This document shows positions 9,640 to 20,203 of a stretch of 64,000 nucleotides of DNA, piece by piece. Source of the DNA: Chrysoporthe austroafricana (taxonomy: Eukaryota; Ascomycota; Sordariomycetes; Diaporthales; Cryphonectriaceae); NCBI GenBank assembly GCA_001051155.2, contig JYIP02000001.1, positions 4,092,001 through 4,156,000 on the forward strand. The letters run 5' to 3'. A model generated the notes under the pieces. That model made no database searches and was not told the DNA's origin. It saw nothing but the letters and a program-made list of their open reading frames with translations. Position numbers and translations under genes: made by a program. How positions within the stretch are numbered: position 1 is the stretch's first letter; every line of letters starts with the position of its first letter.

Positions 9640-12579
9640 ATGGATATCGACGATCTGGATCCTCATAAGGCTTCGCCTGACGACAGGAGCTCTTCATTGT
9701 TTGTAGCGCAGGACTACTCCGATCACCAGCCTATGGAGATTGATAGCAGCTCGCCCCCGCCCGTAAACGTTGATATCAACGTTGATAAGGCCCACGAATC
9801 TGAGAACGTCAACTCTCATGGCAATCAAGAGCCTATCAATCCTGGTCATCAGGGCATGCAAGATTTTCAAAACGCCCAACCAGCCGTGGACAACGACGCC
9901 GGTGCTGAGGAGGGAGGAGATAACGAGGAGTTAGAGGACAGGTCTTCCAATGGCCCTAGCAGCGATTCTGGAAGCGACTCCTCTTCGAACAGCGATAAGG
10001 AAGAAGAGAATTGCAACGCGGACGAGAACTTGGAAGAGGATCCCCACATCATGCCCGGAGACAAAACAGGCACTCGGTGTCGGGAGTGCAGCCGTCGCGT
10101 GAAGGAACTCCGAGAAAAGGAACGCATAATTACGGAGAAGGATCGACAGCTCAAGAGGAAAGACGTCAAAATCAACACACTCAAAGACGAAATTCGGCGT
10201 CTGAAGGCAGAAATCCGTCATTTGAAAGGACGGCTGGCCCGCGAAGGTCGGCTCAGTGACTCTACCGGCGACCCGACCAGATCTCAGCCGGGAAATGGCA
10301 AGACCTGGCCACGTCTGTTGCGTGACTTTCTATCTGGCTCTTCAGGCGATTGGGAAAAGGTATGGAAGACGTCGTACAAAGAAGAGAATATGTCAACTCG
10401 CCTTCTTCTACACCCTTGCGTGGAACTTGTTCCGCGAGCCACGGGCTCCCGCTCTGGCTCTTACAAGCCCCCGCCAATCACGTCGGTTATGCCTCGAACC
10501 GAATTCAACGCCAGCTTCGACAATCTTCCAACGGAAGTACTGGTGAAAATACTTACTGAGCTTCTCGTATTCGACAAGAAGCTCATCCACGCGTTCAGCC
10601 GACTCGACCCTTACGAGCCACCAAAAGCGTTGAGTGACGTTTTCGAAGATGAATATAATCTGAAGCCAAACACGGCATCCGGTCTAAAAGGCCGGTTCTT
10701 CATCTCTTCAGAATCAAGAGAGCGACTCTCTCTAACGTACGACACCATCCCGCCCAGGGATCTGTTGGCTCCTCTCGTCGTGAGTCGGAAATGGTGCTAT
10801 TATGGTTGCGCAATCTTTTACTCGTGCAACACCTTCGCCTTCAGCTCGTTTGGTGAGCTTGACCGCTTCGCCAACGGCATCCGCGCCGCCCGAGTTCAGC
10901 GGCTGACCAATATTGAATTACACTGGATGGGAGGGGTAATGCGCTCGGCGGGTGCAAAACTCCCCATCATCAACAGGAGAGTGATGCCGCTGACCTGGTT
11001 CTGCGAGATGCCGCGGCTTCAAACGCTCGTCGTGTTCATGTAAGTGCACTTCTGGAACAAGTTCTCGCGCCCCTCGATACTGACTGAGATCAGTGATGAA
11101 ACTAGCAAAGACGTTATCCGACGACCCTATGCGCACAAGGGTATCCGGAAATACGAGAGAGAGGCTACGGCAGGACAGCCTAATTCGAGAGAGTCTCGAG
11201 CTCTGAGAGCCTGCCACGGAATGGACTTTCTTCACCAACTGCGTGGTCTACGTTGGATCAGACTGTATAATACCCGGCGCTACCTGTCGCACTTTGATCG
11301 CAATAGGAGTGCCGTCAGGGATCAGTCGGCGGTCATTGATCTCAATAGAACTGCTCGCATGAAGCTCGTCCCTTCGCGTGCTGCTAGGGCAGCACTACAT
11401 AGGCTCGACCCTCTCTTCCCGCCCGTCCCGAATATGTGGAATCCAGGAAAAGACGACTGGGATCTCCTACAGAAGATCGACGGTGGCAGCAACACGTATG
11501 ATTGCCGTCCTAATGACCTTGATCTGGACGTGAGGCCGAGACAGGGCACACCCAAGGACTGGGATGGCCCAAGTGGCGGCGGCGAGGAATCGGACGATCC
11601 AAGGGAGGACTCTGATTCTGATTCTGATTCTGATAGCCATTCCGACGGTCATCCAGGAATCCCTACACCGCCGCCGTCCACCAACGCCTTCCGGCCCGGC
11701 GCTGCCCCGGCTTCAACTTACGAAATTTCCGACGACTCTTCGGTCGAAGAGCCATACAGAGAGTCTGATGACGGAAATCCTGGCTGGGAAGGAGAAGATG
11801 GAAATGAGGCCGGCGAAAATACCGACTTTGACGAGGAACGAGAAGACGACGAAGGCGACGATTTATTTATGCGTCCCGCTAGCCGTCAAAGCTTCCGGAG
11901 CGAGGGACGAGGTGTCTCCCAGATCTGGGCGCCTTTGGCAGACGCTGTCCTGGAGCGATTTCCTGGCCAACCCCTTGATCCCATTGTCATCGATGAGGAC
12001 GACGACCCTGAGATTATTCCCCGCCCTGGGCGCACCTTCGGGCCGCCTTCACAGGGACCTCGCAGCCGTTCGAGTGTAGATGGCCGCCGGCAAACCACCA
12101 CTTCCAACCTGTTTGTCACGCCCGGTCCCGCCGAGCAATGCCCGGGCGAGATGGATATGGAGGAGGGAACTACCGCACCGCGTTCCGTCCGCCACGAGAC
12201 GTCGGTCCACGTAGATCTGAGGCTCAATTGTGACGGAGAGGAAAAGAAAGTGCCAGTTGGCACAGTAAAGCCAGAGCCGGACGATGAGAAAAAGCAAGCA
12301 TCAGACGACAATATAAAACAGGGGTCGGGTGGCAAGGAAGAGCACTCGTCACACGACGAGAAAGGGCACAGCCCGGCCGTCAAGCACCTCGAAGCCCATC
12401 AGCAGATCGGTTCTCACCAGGAGGTTAGCCGTGAGGAAATCAGCCAGCCCAGCCCTGGAACTGCACCAACTCCCAGAGGCGTAAAACGCCAGCGCGAGAA
12501 CAGCACCGCGGCCAGCGAGTCGAACAGCGTTCGTAAGAGACAGCTCATGGAATCCATATCTAACCCTCACGATGGCTAG
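9640..12579 (+). CDS. Large acidic F-box-like protein with N-terminal coiled coil
   Basis: Two exons, 9640-11039 and 11094-12579, joined over a 54-nt intron (GTAAGT..CTGAC..CAG); 961 residues. Residues ~35-140 are Asp/Glu/Ser/Asn-rich. A CRECS motif at ~147 precedes a Lys/Arg/Glu coiled coil (~150-205). Residues ~291-325 (FDNLPTEVLVKIL) match an F-box-like motif, followed by hydrophobic segments like those in fungal F-box proteins with degenerate repeats. The second exon is disordered, with Asp-Ser runs and a VKPEPD sumoylation-like site. F-box proteins usually tether substrates to SCF ubiquitin ligases, but the target is unknown. The 9610 upstream extension begins with TTG, so ATG 9640 was chosen. 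Base composition is less GC-rich than neighbours. Confidence 0.75.
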
Positions 12580-13327
12580 CAATGGCCCAGCCAGGGTGAG
12601 TAATTTCTGGGATATCTTTCTCCGGATCTCAGTCTGCATCCAACCGCCAGGCTTCACTGATATTTTGCAATAAATTCCTGCAACTCGTTCGCACTGCTTT
12701 TTAATCTTCAGACTTTCGAATTTCCGGGGGAAAAGTGGCCTATCCGATCGGCGAGATAATTCAGCCGAACACACGCACGAGGTCGGCTACATTATGAGTG
12801 GCATTTTGCTTGCAGCAGCATTTGATTTTTACGAATCTGCGGGATACAACAGCCCGCACGGCCGGATGAACACAGGATCGGCTACTTATTGGGAGGACTA
12901 CTCGCTTGGTTTGCGTTGATCTCTTACAGTCCTCGAGGCCGAGAAGATCCGCTGACAGATTTGGGAGACAGTGGCCTATGGACATTGTCCCCCGGCGAAA
13001 TCCTCCCACATACATACCCCAATTGCATTTTGACGGAGAGAAAAGGCGGAAAAGTTACTTCACCATATGGTTTCATCGTTGCCCCCTACCTATCCATGAT
13101 AGACGCATCAATATTCAATTCTTGGACCTTCCTCCGCAGGATCAATTTTGGCCTGTCTCCTCAGGAGACAGACAGACATGGCGATGCATTCTTAGGTAGC
13201 AGCAGATAGCTCAACTTCCACCCTCTTTAAAACCCGGTTTTTATTCTCCTGACTGTACAACTGCTTCGTAGTGCTGGACCTCCCCTTAACTATAGTTCCC
13301 TTTATCTCCGGTCGGAACACATCTCCT
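12580..13327. other. Convergent 3' intergenic region
   Basis: Spacer between the F-box-like stop and the PAN2 stop. It holds presumed 3' untranslated sequence of both genes; nothing else is recognised. Confidence 0.6.
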
Positions 13328-16300
13328 CTACTTAAGCGGCGACGCTCCAGATCCCGGCGTGAACCCCATGGGCGTCCCCAGCGATCCCGGGAGGCTGCTG
13401 ACGCCCTTCCTGACCGGCGTCGAAGGCCCATCTACCTGACCGAGAGGCGGTGTCCCCGTCCTCTGTATTCCACCAGGCGTTCCCTGCTGTTGCTGTTGCT
13501 GGTGATGGTGGTGTTGCTGGTGGTGGTGGGAGTCCGACCCAGGCGGCTTCCAGCCCACGCTGTCGCCCGCCCTGTAGATCTCGTTAAGCATCTTCTTCGT
13601 GATGCCGGCGTCCTCGAACTCGAGGTACTTCCGGTACAGCTTCAGGGCGATCCTGGCGTCCTCGATGGAGTCGTGCGTGTCGACCTGGATCCCCTCCTTC
13701 AGCAGGAACCAGGCCAGGAACTTGAGGCTTAGCTTGCGCCGATAGTTCTTCTGGTAGAACAGGTCGATGGTGTCGATGATCTGCGCCTTGGGCACCTGGA
13801 TGTTGATGACGCGGAAGTCGCCCTTGAGGCCGTGGCCGACGAACTTGCAGCCCAGGTTGAGAAGGACCCACAGGCGCTTGTAGGCGATCTTGAGCGACAC
13901 GAGGCAGTGGCTGCTCGTCCGCGGGTCGAGGTCGCCGGGAAGGATCCCCGAGTGCTTGTGCAGGTAGTCGATGACGGGCTCGCGGACCTGGATCCAGTCG
14001 TCGATGAAGGCGAGACCCTCGTCCTCGCCCCCGCCGCGGACGATGGACACGCGGCCCAGGGCGTGGAAGTTCGGCCGGATGACCTCCCTAATGCCATCTG
14101 ACTTCATCTCCACCTCGGACTGCTTGGCTAGGACGAACTCCGTGTCGAGCGCCACGGTCGTGTGCGGGCCGGGGCGCTCCGTGTGTGGGTCGAGGATGCG
14201 GTAGGGGTGTTCTTTCGCGTCGGGTCTGGCACAGGGGATGTCAGTAAGGTAGGAGTGAGGGTAGCGAGGGGATGTGCTCACTTGAAGTCAATGTGTAAGA
14301 CCGAGGTGTCGATGTTCTTCACCCAGTCTGTGTCGAGCTTGTTGTTTGCGGTCTTGAGCTGGTACACTAGTACAGACGGCATCTTCCACCTGGTGTTGAA
14401 GGTGAGCGCCTCGGCGACTGAGACTGGCTTGACAGAAAAGTCATTGAACAGGTGCCACTGGCTCTCGCCGGGTGCCTCTGGTTCGGCGTGGGCGACTGCA
14501 AACATATTAGCCCTTGTGTTAGAAGACAACAAGAGAACCTTAGTGCAGCCTACCATTGACCATAGCCACAAGATGTGATTTCTGAGCCGAGCCATTGTCA
14601 ACGCCTACAGGAGACAGTGCAGCAAGGTGTGGCTTCTGCGGCGACCCGCTCTCAATGTTGACAGACAGCCCAATAAGCGAGTATACCTGGATATTGTGCA
14701 CGCCTCGCTGCAGATGCAACTTCAGGTCTTCACCCTGGTAGCAGAAAAAGGAGCCATTGTCCACTATGATCCCGATCTCCTCTGGAAGCCACCCTGGGGT
14801 AGCCCACAGCAACCTCTGCTCCAGCTCGGCCTCGCGACTCTCTGCTATGGGTACGTTGAGCGTCAAGACGGACGGGATTCCCTGGATGATCTTCCTGGTC
14901 TGTAGTGACTGGTACCGGTTGCACCGAACACACCAACCCCTCGTGGCAGGCTCGCCCTCGACGCTGCTCTTCAGCACTTGGGAGAAGGTGATCTTGGGCG
15001 CACGGTGACCGCGACCCTTGTTCAGCGGGTATGTCAAGTCCGTGACGTAAGATGACCCCGACCTGCTGGTCTCATTCCTACAGTTCAAGCACTTGATCGT
15101 CGTCAGAGCCGACGTCGCCAGAACCTCTTCCATAGCCGTGGGGGTATGTGATCTTGTCCGATAGTCGTCGGCCATCGTCTGAAGCAAGAACCTCGTGAGG
15201 TTCTGGTTCATCTTAGGGAGCGAGCCTTGCCGAGAGTCTTCCTCGAGAAGACCCAGGCGCGATGCCGGCGGATGGTTGCTCAGGCACTTGAGCAGGTTTG
15301 ACGCATGACATGACGAGCCTTCCGTCTTTTGCAGCATGTCGGACAGGAAGCCGAGCTCGCACAGCAGACACCGCTCGCTCAGACAGTCCGTCGCGGCGTG
15401 CTGCAGCGCCAGGTTCCGGATGAGCGGCGTGAAGTGAAACACCTGAAGTAGCGAATTCGCATACGAATTCGCGATGTGGTTCTCCAGGCCCGCATACCTG
15501 GTTTTGTTGTAGAACTCGAAGTCGAAGTCGTCCACGCCGTACTTGCTGAACTGTATCTCTACGTTCTGGTATAGACCTGGGACGTCCGGCTTCAGACTCT
15601 CGAGCTCGACCGCGCCCAGCGCATGGGCGACCTTGTCCACCTGTGCCTCTATGACGGCCTCGGCAAAGGACGTCTTGGCGGAGTCTCTCGCCTTCTCGCT
15701 GAGGAACTTCGGGGCTCGTTGTGCTGAAGAGGTCTTGTCTGCAGACCGTGTGTCCTCGGCCTGATTCCGGTGCTGATGTCTGTGGTTCGGACCGTAGAGT
15801 CCAAAGGACGCTTTGGTCATATGGATTAGATCATTCTGTGAAAACTTGGGCGGCGGCGCCCCCACATCCGATACGAAGATGTTTGGTAATGCTGACAGAA
15901 GAGTCTCGCGATAGTACGGCACGCCGATCGAGTTCAGGGGGCTGGTATTCTTTAGCCAACCAATAGAGGACAAGATGGGGATGCAGTGAGAAACTCACGT
16001 ATTGTCCTTCCAGTCGATGTGCGGCAGTGACTCCTCGTCCGGCCATTCTGTGGGCTGCGGCAACTCGACGAAATGGCACTTCGAGGGGGAGGCCCAAAGG
16101 TGCATATTGCAGTCGGTATCTGCAAGCGCTATGGCCTCTCCTGACGGTGCGATTTCTATCCCTGTGAGTATAGAGCCTACGACGTTTGCCTGGCGGACGT
16201 TGCTCGTATTCGGGTTCAACAAGTCCACCACGTGAATCTGCCCGCCCTGCGAGGCGACGATGCCCGTCGTGAGCATGCGCGGGTGCATGCGGACGTAGGC

Positions 16301-17415
16301 GGCGAGGGGAGGGAAGGGGATCGGCGGCATCGTGGACAGGTTCTTGAGGTCGAAGACCATGACGAAGGGGTCCAGCATGTAGCTCGCAGCAGGCTGCTTC
16401 AGCGAAGTACCGCAGGTCACGACAAAGTCTTGCTGAACGTCCATATCGTTGATGAAGGCCGAGTGTGCCCGCCACTTGTGGATCACGGTGAACTTGACCG
16501 GGTCGAGGATGTGCACGTGGCCGTCGCTCGTGGCCGCGCATATGTACCGGCTCTTCTTCATCTTGATGTAGTGATCTGCGGTCGGGATCTGGCCAAGTCA
16601 GACACTCATCCCCAAGCTAGAAAGGACACCGTGATGCTGCGCGTACCCGCTTCACAATCTCCCCCTTGTTCGTGTCTATGACAAACATGGTGTCCTGAAC
16701 GCCGGCGACGAGGATCTCGGAGGTCGCTTTCGACGTGAAGCTCATGCACCGCAGGTCGCGCATGTCCTCGGCCCTGTTTTTGCGACGTCGTCAGCCTCGG
16801 GGAAACGGGGCAACCCCCCCTCGCACGTCGCGCTCACGTTATGTGTGGCCACACCGGTAGTCCCCTCCGTATAGCCATGTGGACGCCGCGCCCGCCCAGG
16901 GCAATGACGCCCTTGTCATTGAAGAGCAGCTGCTGCACCGCGCCCTCGGAGGGCGGGTGCGCCCGGAACGAAGTATACTTCTGTAAATTGTTGCCGTAAA
17001 ACGATGTGACGCGGCCCTGTGACACCGTCAGGCTCCGACTAGCGAATCTAGAACACGCAAGATGACCCCTTCAGACGCACATATCCATTCCCGGCCCACA
17101 GCAGCTCCTGGGTGGTGTCGAAGGCGAGCGCTGTGGCGACTGAGGGCACCGACTGCCCGCCCGGTGGAGGGAGGAGTTGACGACTCAACTAGATGATCAC
17201 GCATGGGTCAGCCATCCCGCCATACCGCAGAGCCCACATGCCCACAAGGCCACAGGCGCGCCTGGGGGGTCCGGCAGCTCGTGCGCGCCTCGATCAAACG
17301 CTCTAGTTGGCTCGAGGCGGATGTCCACGGCGCGCGCTGGACCGCGGTATGCGCGACGTCGGCCGGCCGTGGGTGAAGTCGGGCTGTGTCTTACCTCGTC
17401 CCAATCCGCGTCCAT
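13328..17415 (-). CDS. PAN2: PAN2, catalytic subunit of the poly(A)-specific nuclease PAN2-PAN3
   Basis: Eight exons on the minus strand: 17415-17395, 17188-17081, 17016-16838, 16773-16647, 16588-15999, 15941-14554, 14495-14282, 14225-13328; 1174 residues, usual length. PAN2-PAN3 trims mRNA poly(A) tails in the cytoplasm. The start MDADWDE is the conserved PAN2 N terminus. Exons 1-5 give the WD40-like propeller ([18 protein letters not shown]). [12 protein letters not shown] leads into the ubiquitin-hydrolase-like pseudoenzyme domain, where NSYANSLLQ sits at the catalytic-Cys region. The C-terminal RNase-D/DEDD exonuclease shows [13 protein letters not shown] and [14 protein letters not shown]. 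The last ~70 residues are low-complexity with a His/Gln run and Gly/Pro/Thr. Intron 1 (206 nt) is the least certain junction. Confidence 0.97.
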
Positions 17416-17980
17416 AGCTCCGGATCGCCAGTTGGCATCGTGCTACGGCCTCGAAGGTCGGAAGGCGGAGGGTGGTCGTCGAGCTGAGCAGCCGGGGCCG
17501 TCTGGGGAAGTCGGAGGCGTTACAGCCTCGTCACCGTGGGGTCGAGGCTCATTGGACAGGGGTAAGTAAGTAGCAGTGCAGTACGCTGTGGCCTCCAGTG
17601 CTATCGATAAGCCCTGGCAAACGGCCTCGTCTGCGTGCTGCAGCCACTCACTGCACTGCAGCCTGTCACCCTTTTCTCCTGCGAAAAAGTAAAATTCCCT
17701 CCCACAATTCTCACTCTCATAACCTGTGCTCTCTGCCACCACCAGCGATCTGAACTCGAAGAATTATTCGTATCAATTTTTGTTGCTTTGTAATACTACG
17801 GTAACTGACCACGCTATAGAAGCTGAGCTTCACGGCCCGTCGGGATATCCAATACCAGGAAGCACAACTATACTAAATCAATCCGATGACCAAACTTGAC
17901 AGAGAAGACACAATCGCTGCAGGACCACCACAGCATTGATTGAAGAAACAACCGCCCAGAGGTGTTTACCAGTCCTGGCT
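17416..17980. other. Region between PAN2 start and carrier stop
   Basis: Upstream of PAN2 and downstream of the minus-strand carrier, so it should contain the PAN2 promoter. It is AT-richer from about 17690. No gene was recognised. Confidence 0.55.
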
Positions 17981-19067
17981 TTACTTGGTGAGCCAGCCAA
18001 GGTAATCCGCCACGATGAGCGTCACCATCGCATGCGGGGCGATCCGCACGTCTGTCCGACCCGGGCGTCAGCAGCGGTTACGCGGGCACGAGGGGGGGGG
18101 GCGGCGCGCGGTGATGGGTTGAAAACTTACAGTACGTCCCAAAGCCCCGGTAGAAGCGCATCAGGCCCTCCTGCCTGGCGACCTTGGCGAAGCAGTCCGC
18201 CATGCTCCGGTACGGGAGCTTCCCGTCGGGCCCCCTGGTCTGCTTCTGCAGGCGCGTCTTGACGAAGTCGAACGGCAGCGAGAAGAAGGAGGCGAAGAAG
18301 CCGGCGATGGCGCTCGCGCTGAGCGTCTGCGCCCGCGCGGACCAGTCCGTGTTGGCCTTGAGCTGCGCCTTGGCCTCGCTGAAGAAGGCGAGCTGGCCGA
18401 AGTTGAGCGCCATCGCGCGCACCACGGTCGGCGTGGCGCCGGACCACAGGGCGCCGACGCCCTCGCTCCGCGAGATGCGCGCGAGGGCGTCGATGACCGA
18501 CCGGTAGTTCTTGCGCTGGTCGACCGGCTTCAGGCCGTCGCTCTGCATGCGGATCAGGGCCAGGTCCGCCGGGTTGCCGATCATGGCCGCGAGGCCGCCC
18601 GCGGTCAGGCCGGCGGTCGCGCGCTCGGCGAAGCCGATCTTCTGGCCCTTCGCCTTCGCGCGGGCGGTCAGGCTGCCCATGAAGGTGTCGAAGAAGCCGA
18701 GGCGCGCGGTCGTGTACACGGCCTGCCGGAGCAGGCCGGCGGACAGGCCGGTGTACAGGTCGCCGACCTTGCCCTTGGCGAGGATCTCGCGGGTCACGGA
18801 GAGGGGCGTGGGCTTCGGCCCGGTCGACACGCCCTCGCCCGCCAGCTGGATCCGGACCTTGATCATGTCCACGGGCTGGATCACCGTGGTCGCCACCATG
18901 CCGCTGAGGCCGCCGTTGATGAAGGGCAGCGCTGCCCGCATGTACGGCGTGTGTAGGAAGTCGTTGGCCACCGCGGCCCCCTCGCTCTGCGCGTTCTTTG
19001 CACCACCCATGACCTCGGAGGTCTTACTTCGGGCTGCTTCTGCGGCTTGCTTGATTGTGTTGGACAT
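17981..19067 (-). CDS. Mitochondrial carrier, 2-oxoglutarate/malate type (SLC25A11-like)
   Basis: Two exons, 19067-18131 and 18051-17981; 335 residues. Inner-membrane antiporter of three tandem two-helix repeats. The three signature motifs are visible: QPVDMIKVRIQ, NPADLALIRMQ and LPFDFVKTRLQ. The non-canonical second repeat, with Leu-Ile-Arg-Met-Gln, is characteristic of the oxoglutarate/malate and dicarboxylate branch. A ~40-residue Ala/Ser/Lys-rich N-terminal extension precedes the first helix. The second exon supplies YVRIAPHAMVTLIVADYLGWLTK, completing helix six. The exchange of oxoglutarate for malate is inferred from family, and a dicarboxylate carrier is the alternative. The upstream region is an imperfect tandem duplication with long T runs. 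Confidence 0.9.
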
Positions 19068-19095
19068 CCCGAACTGAAGTTGCAGGGCGCTCGCG

Positions 19096-19396
19096 GCTTG
19101 GGTATATCTCGAGTATTGCGCTCGGTCTAGGTCTAGGGAGCCGGATGGTAATTTTTTTTTTTTTTTTTTTTTTTTTCCCGGTAAGAATAGGGGAGGGGAG
19201 GGGTGTTTGAAGCTGCAAAACGGTCANGGGACCACGGAATGTAGGCGGCGGGAGCTGGGGGCTTGGGTATGTTCCGGGGTTTCCGCTCGGTGACGTTTTC
19301 AGGGTCGAGATGGTAATTTTTTTTTCTTTTTTTTTTTTTTTTTTCACCGGTAAGAATACGGAAGGGACAGGTCGTTCGAAGCTGCAAAGCGGTCAG
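19096..19396. repeat. Imperfect tandem duplication (~165-bp unit) with poly-T tracts
   Basis: Two copies share the order GCTTGGGTAT, GCTCGGT, GGTAATTTT plus a 25-28 base T tract, CCGGTAAGAATA, and AGCTGCAAA(A/G)CGGTCA. Copy one starts at 19096 and copy two at 19261. An N at 19227 falls at the junction, so the duplication may be real or an assembly join. Confidence 0.85.
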
Positions 19397-20167
19397 AAAG
19401 TCTGAAGATGGGGGCACCGAGGTCCTGCCCGCGCAGCAGCAGGGCGCGGCGGATTTTCTCGCTGATTCTGCACCGAACGGGCCCCTTCCAGCCGGGTCCC
19501 TCAGGGGGCGGACAGCTCCAGCGCCTCGAGGGTCGAGGAGGCTGCTTCCTCAACAAAATGGGCCATGGTTCGGGAAGCGACAGGACAGGCGTGGCGCGCC
19601 ACCATGTTCAGCGCTCTGGTCGAGGCGGCCGTCAGACGAGAAGGTCTGCACCACTCCGACCGGATTGCTGTCAGCCTGGCGGGTCGGCATCGCTCGCTGC
19701 GCAGCCGTCTGGGATCGCCACGACGAATTCCCCGACCGCCGCGCAGAACTAGCCGAGGCGAGGCGCGACCGCAGCAGCCAGAGACTCGGCTGACAGAAGG
19801 CTGTGGTTTCCCGAGATGAGTTCACCCATGGTGGCGACGCCCTGCCATGCCTGTCGGAACTTGCCGGGGTCCATCTGCTGAAGAGAACCCCCGTATATAT
19901 ATACACAAACTGGCAGCTAAAAGGTGCTGAGGCCCACTTGAACCGATAGAGCCAGGCCGTCCCGCCGTAGAAGAATGCACTGGCGCATCGCGGGCAGAGA
20001 GCACATGGGCGTCCCAGCTGCACGCCTAGCTCCTCCTTCCCGAGCTGACGGGAGCTGTCCATTGCCGGGGGGGCCCACAACGGGCACCGATATGAACTCC
20101 AGGGGCGCCTTCGGGGACTTACAAGAGCGGAAACCAGCAGACCAAACTCCGATCCTCTCCTACCTCT

Positions 20168-20171
<4 letters not shown>

Positions 20172-20201
<30 letters not shown>
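20172..20201. repeat. (CT)n dinucleotide microsatellite
   Basis: About fourteen to fifteen CT units within a pyrimidine-rich tract. Confidence 0.92.

Positions 20202-20203
<2 letters not shown>

Noticed and set aside
1482..12579. A secondary-metabolite cluster around the polyketide synthase
   Set aside because: Only a phosphate/glycerophosphodiester-type permease and an F-box-like gene flank it; no oxidases, methyltransferases or pathway regulator are seen.
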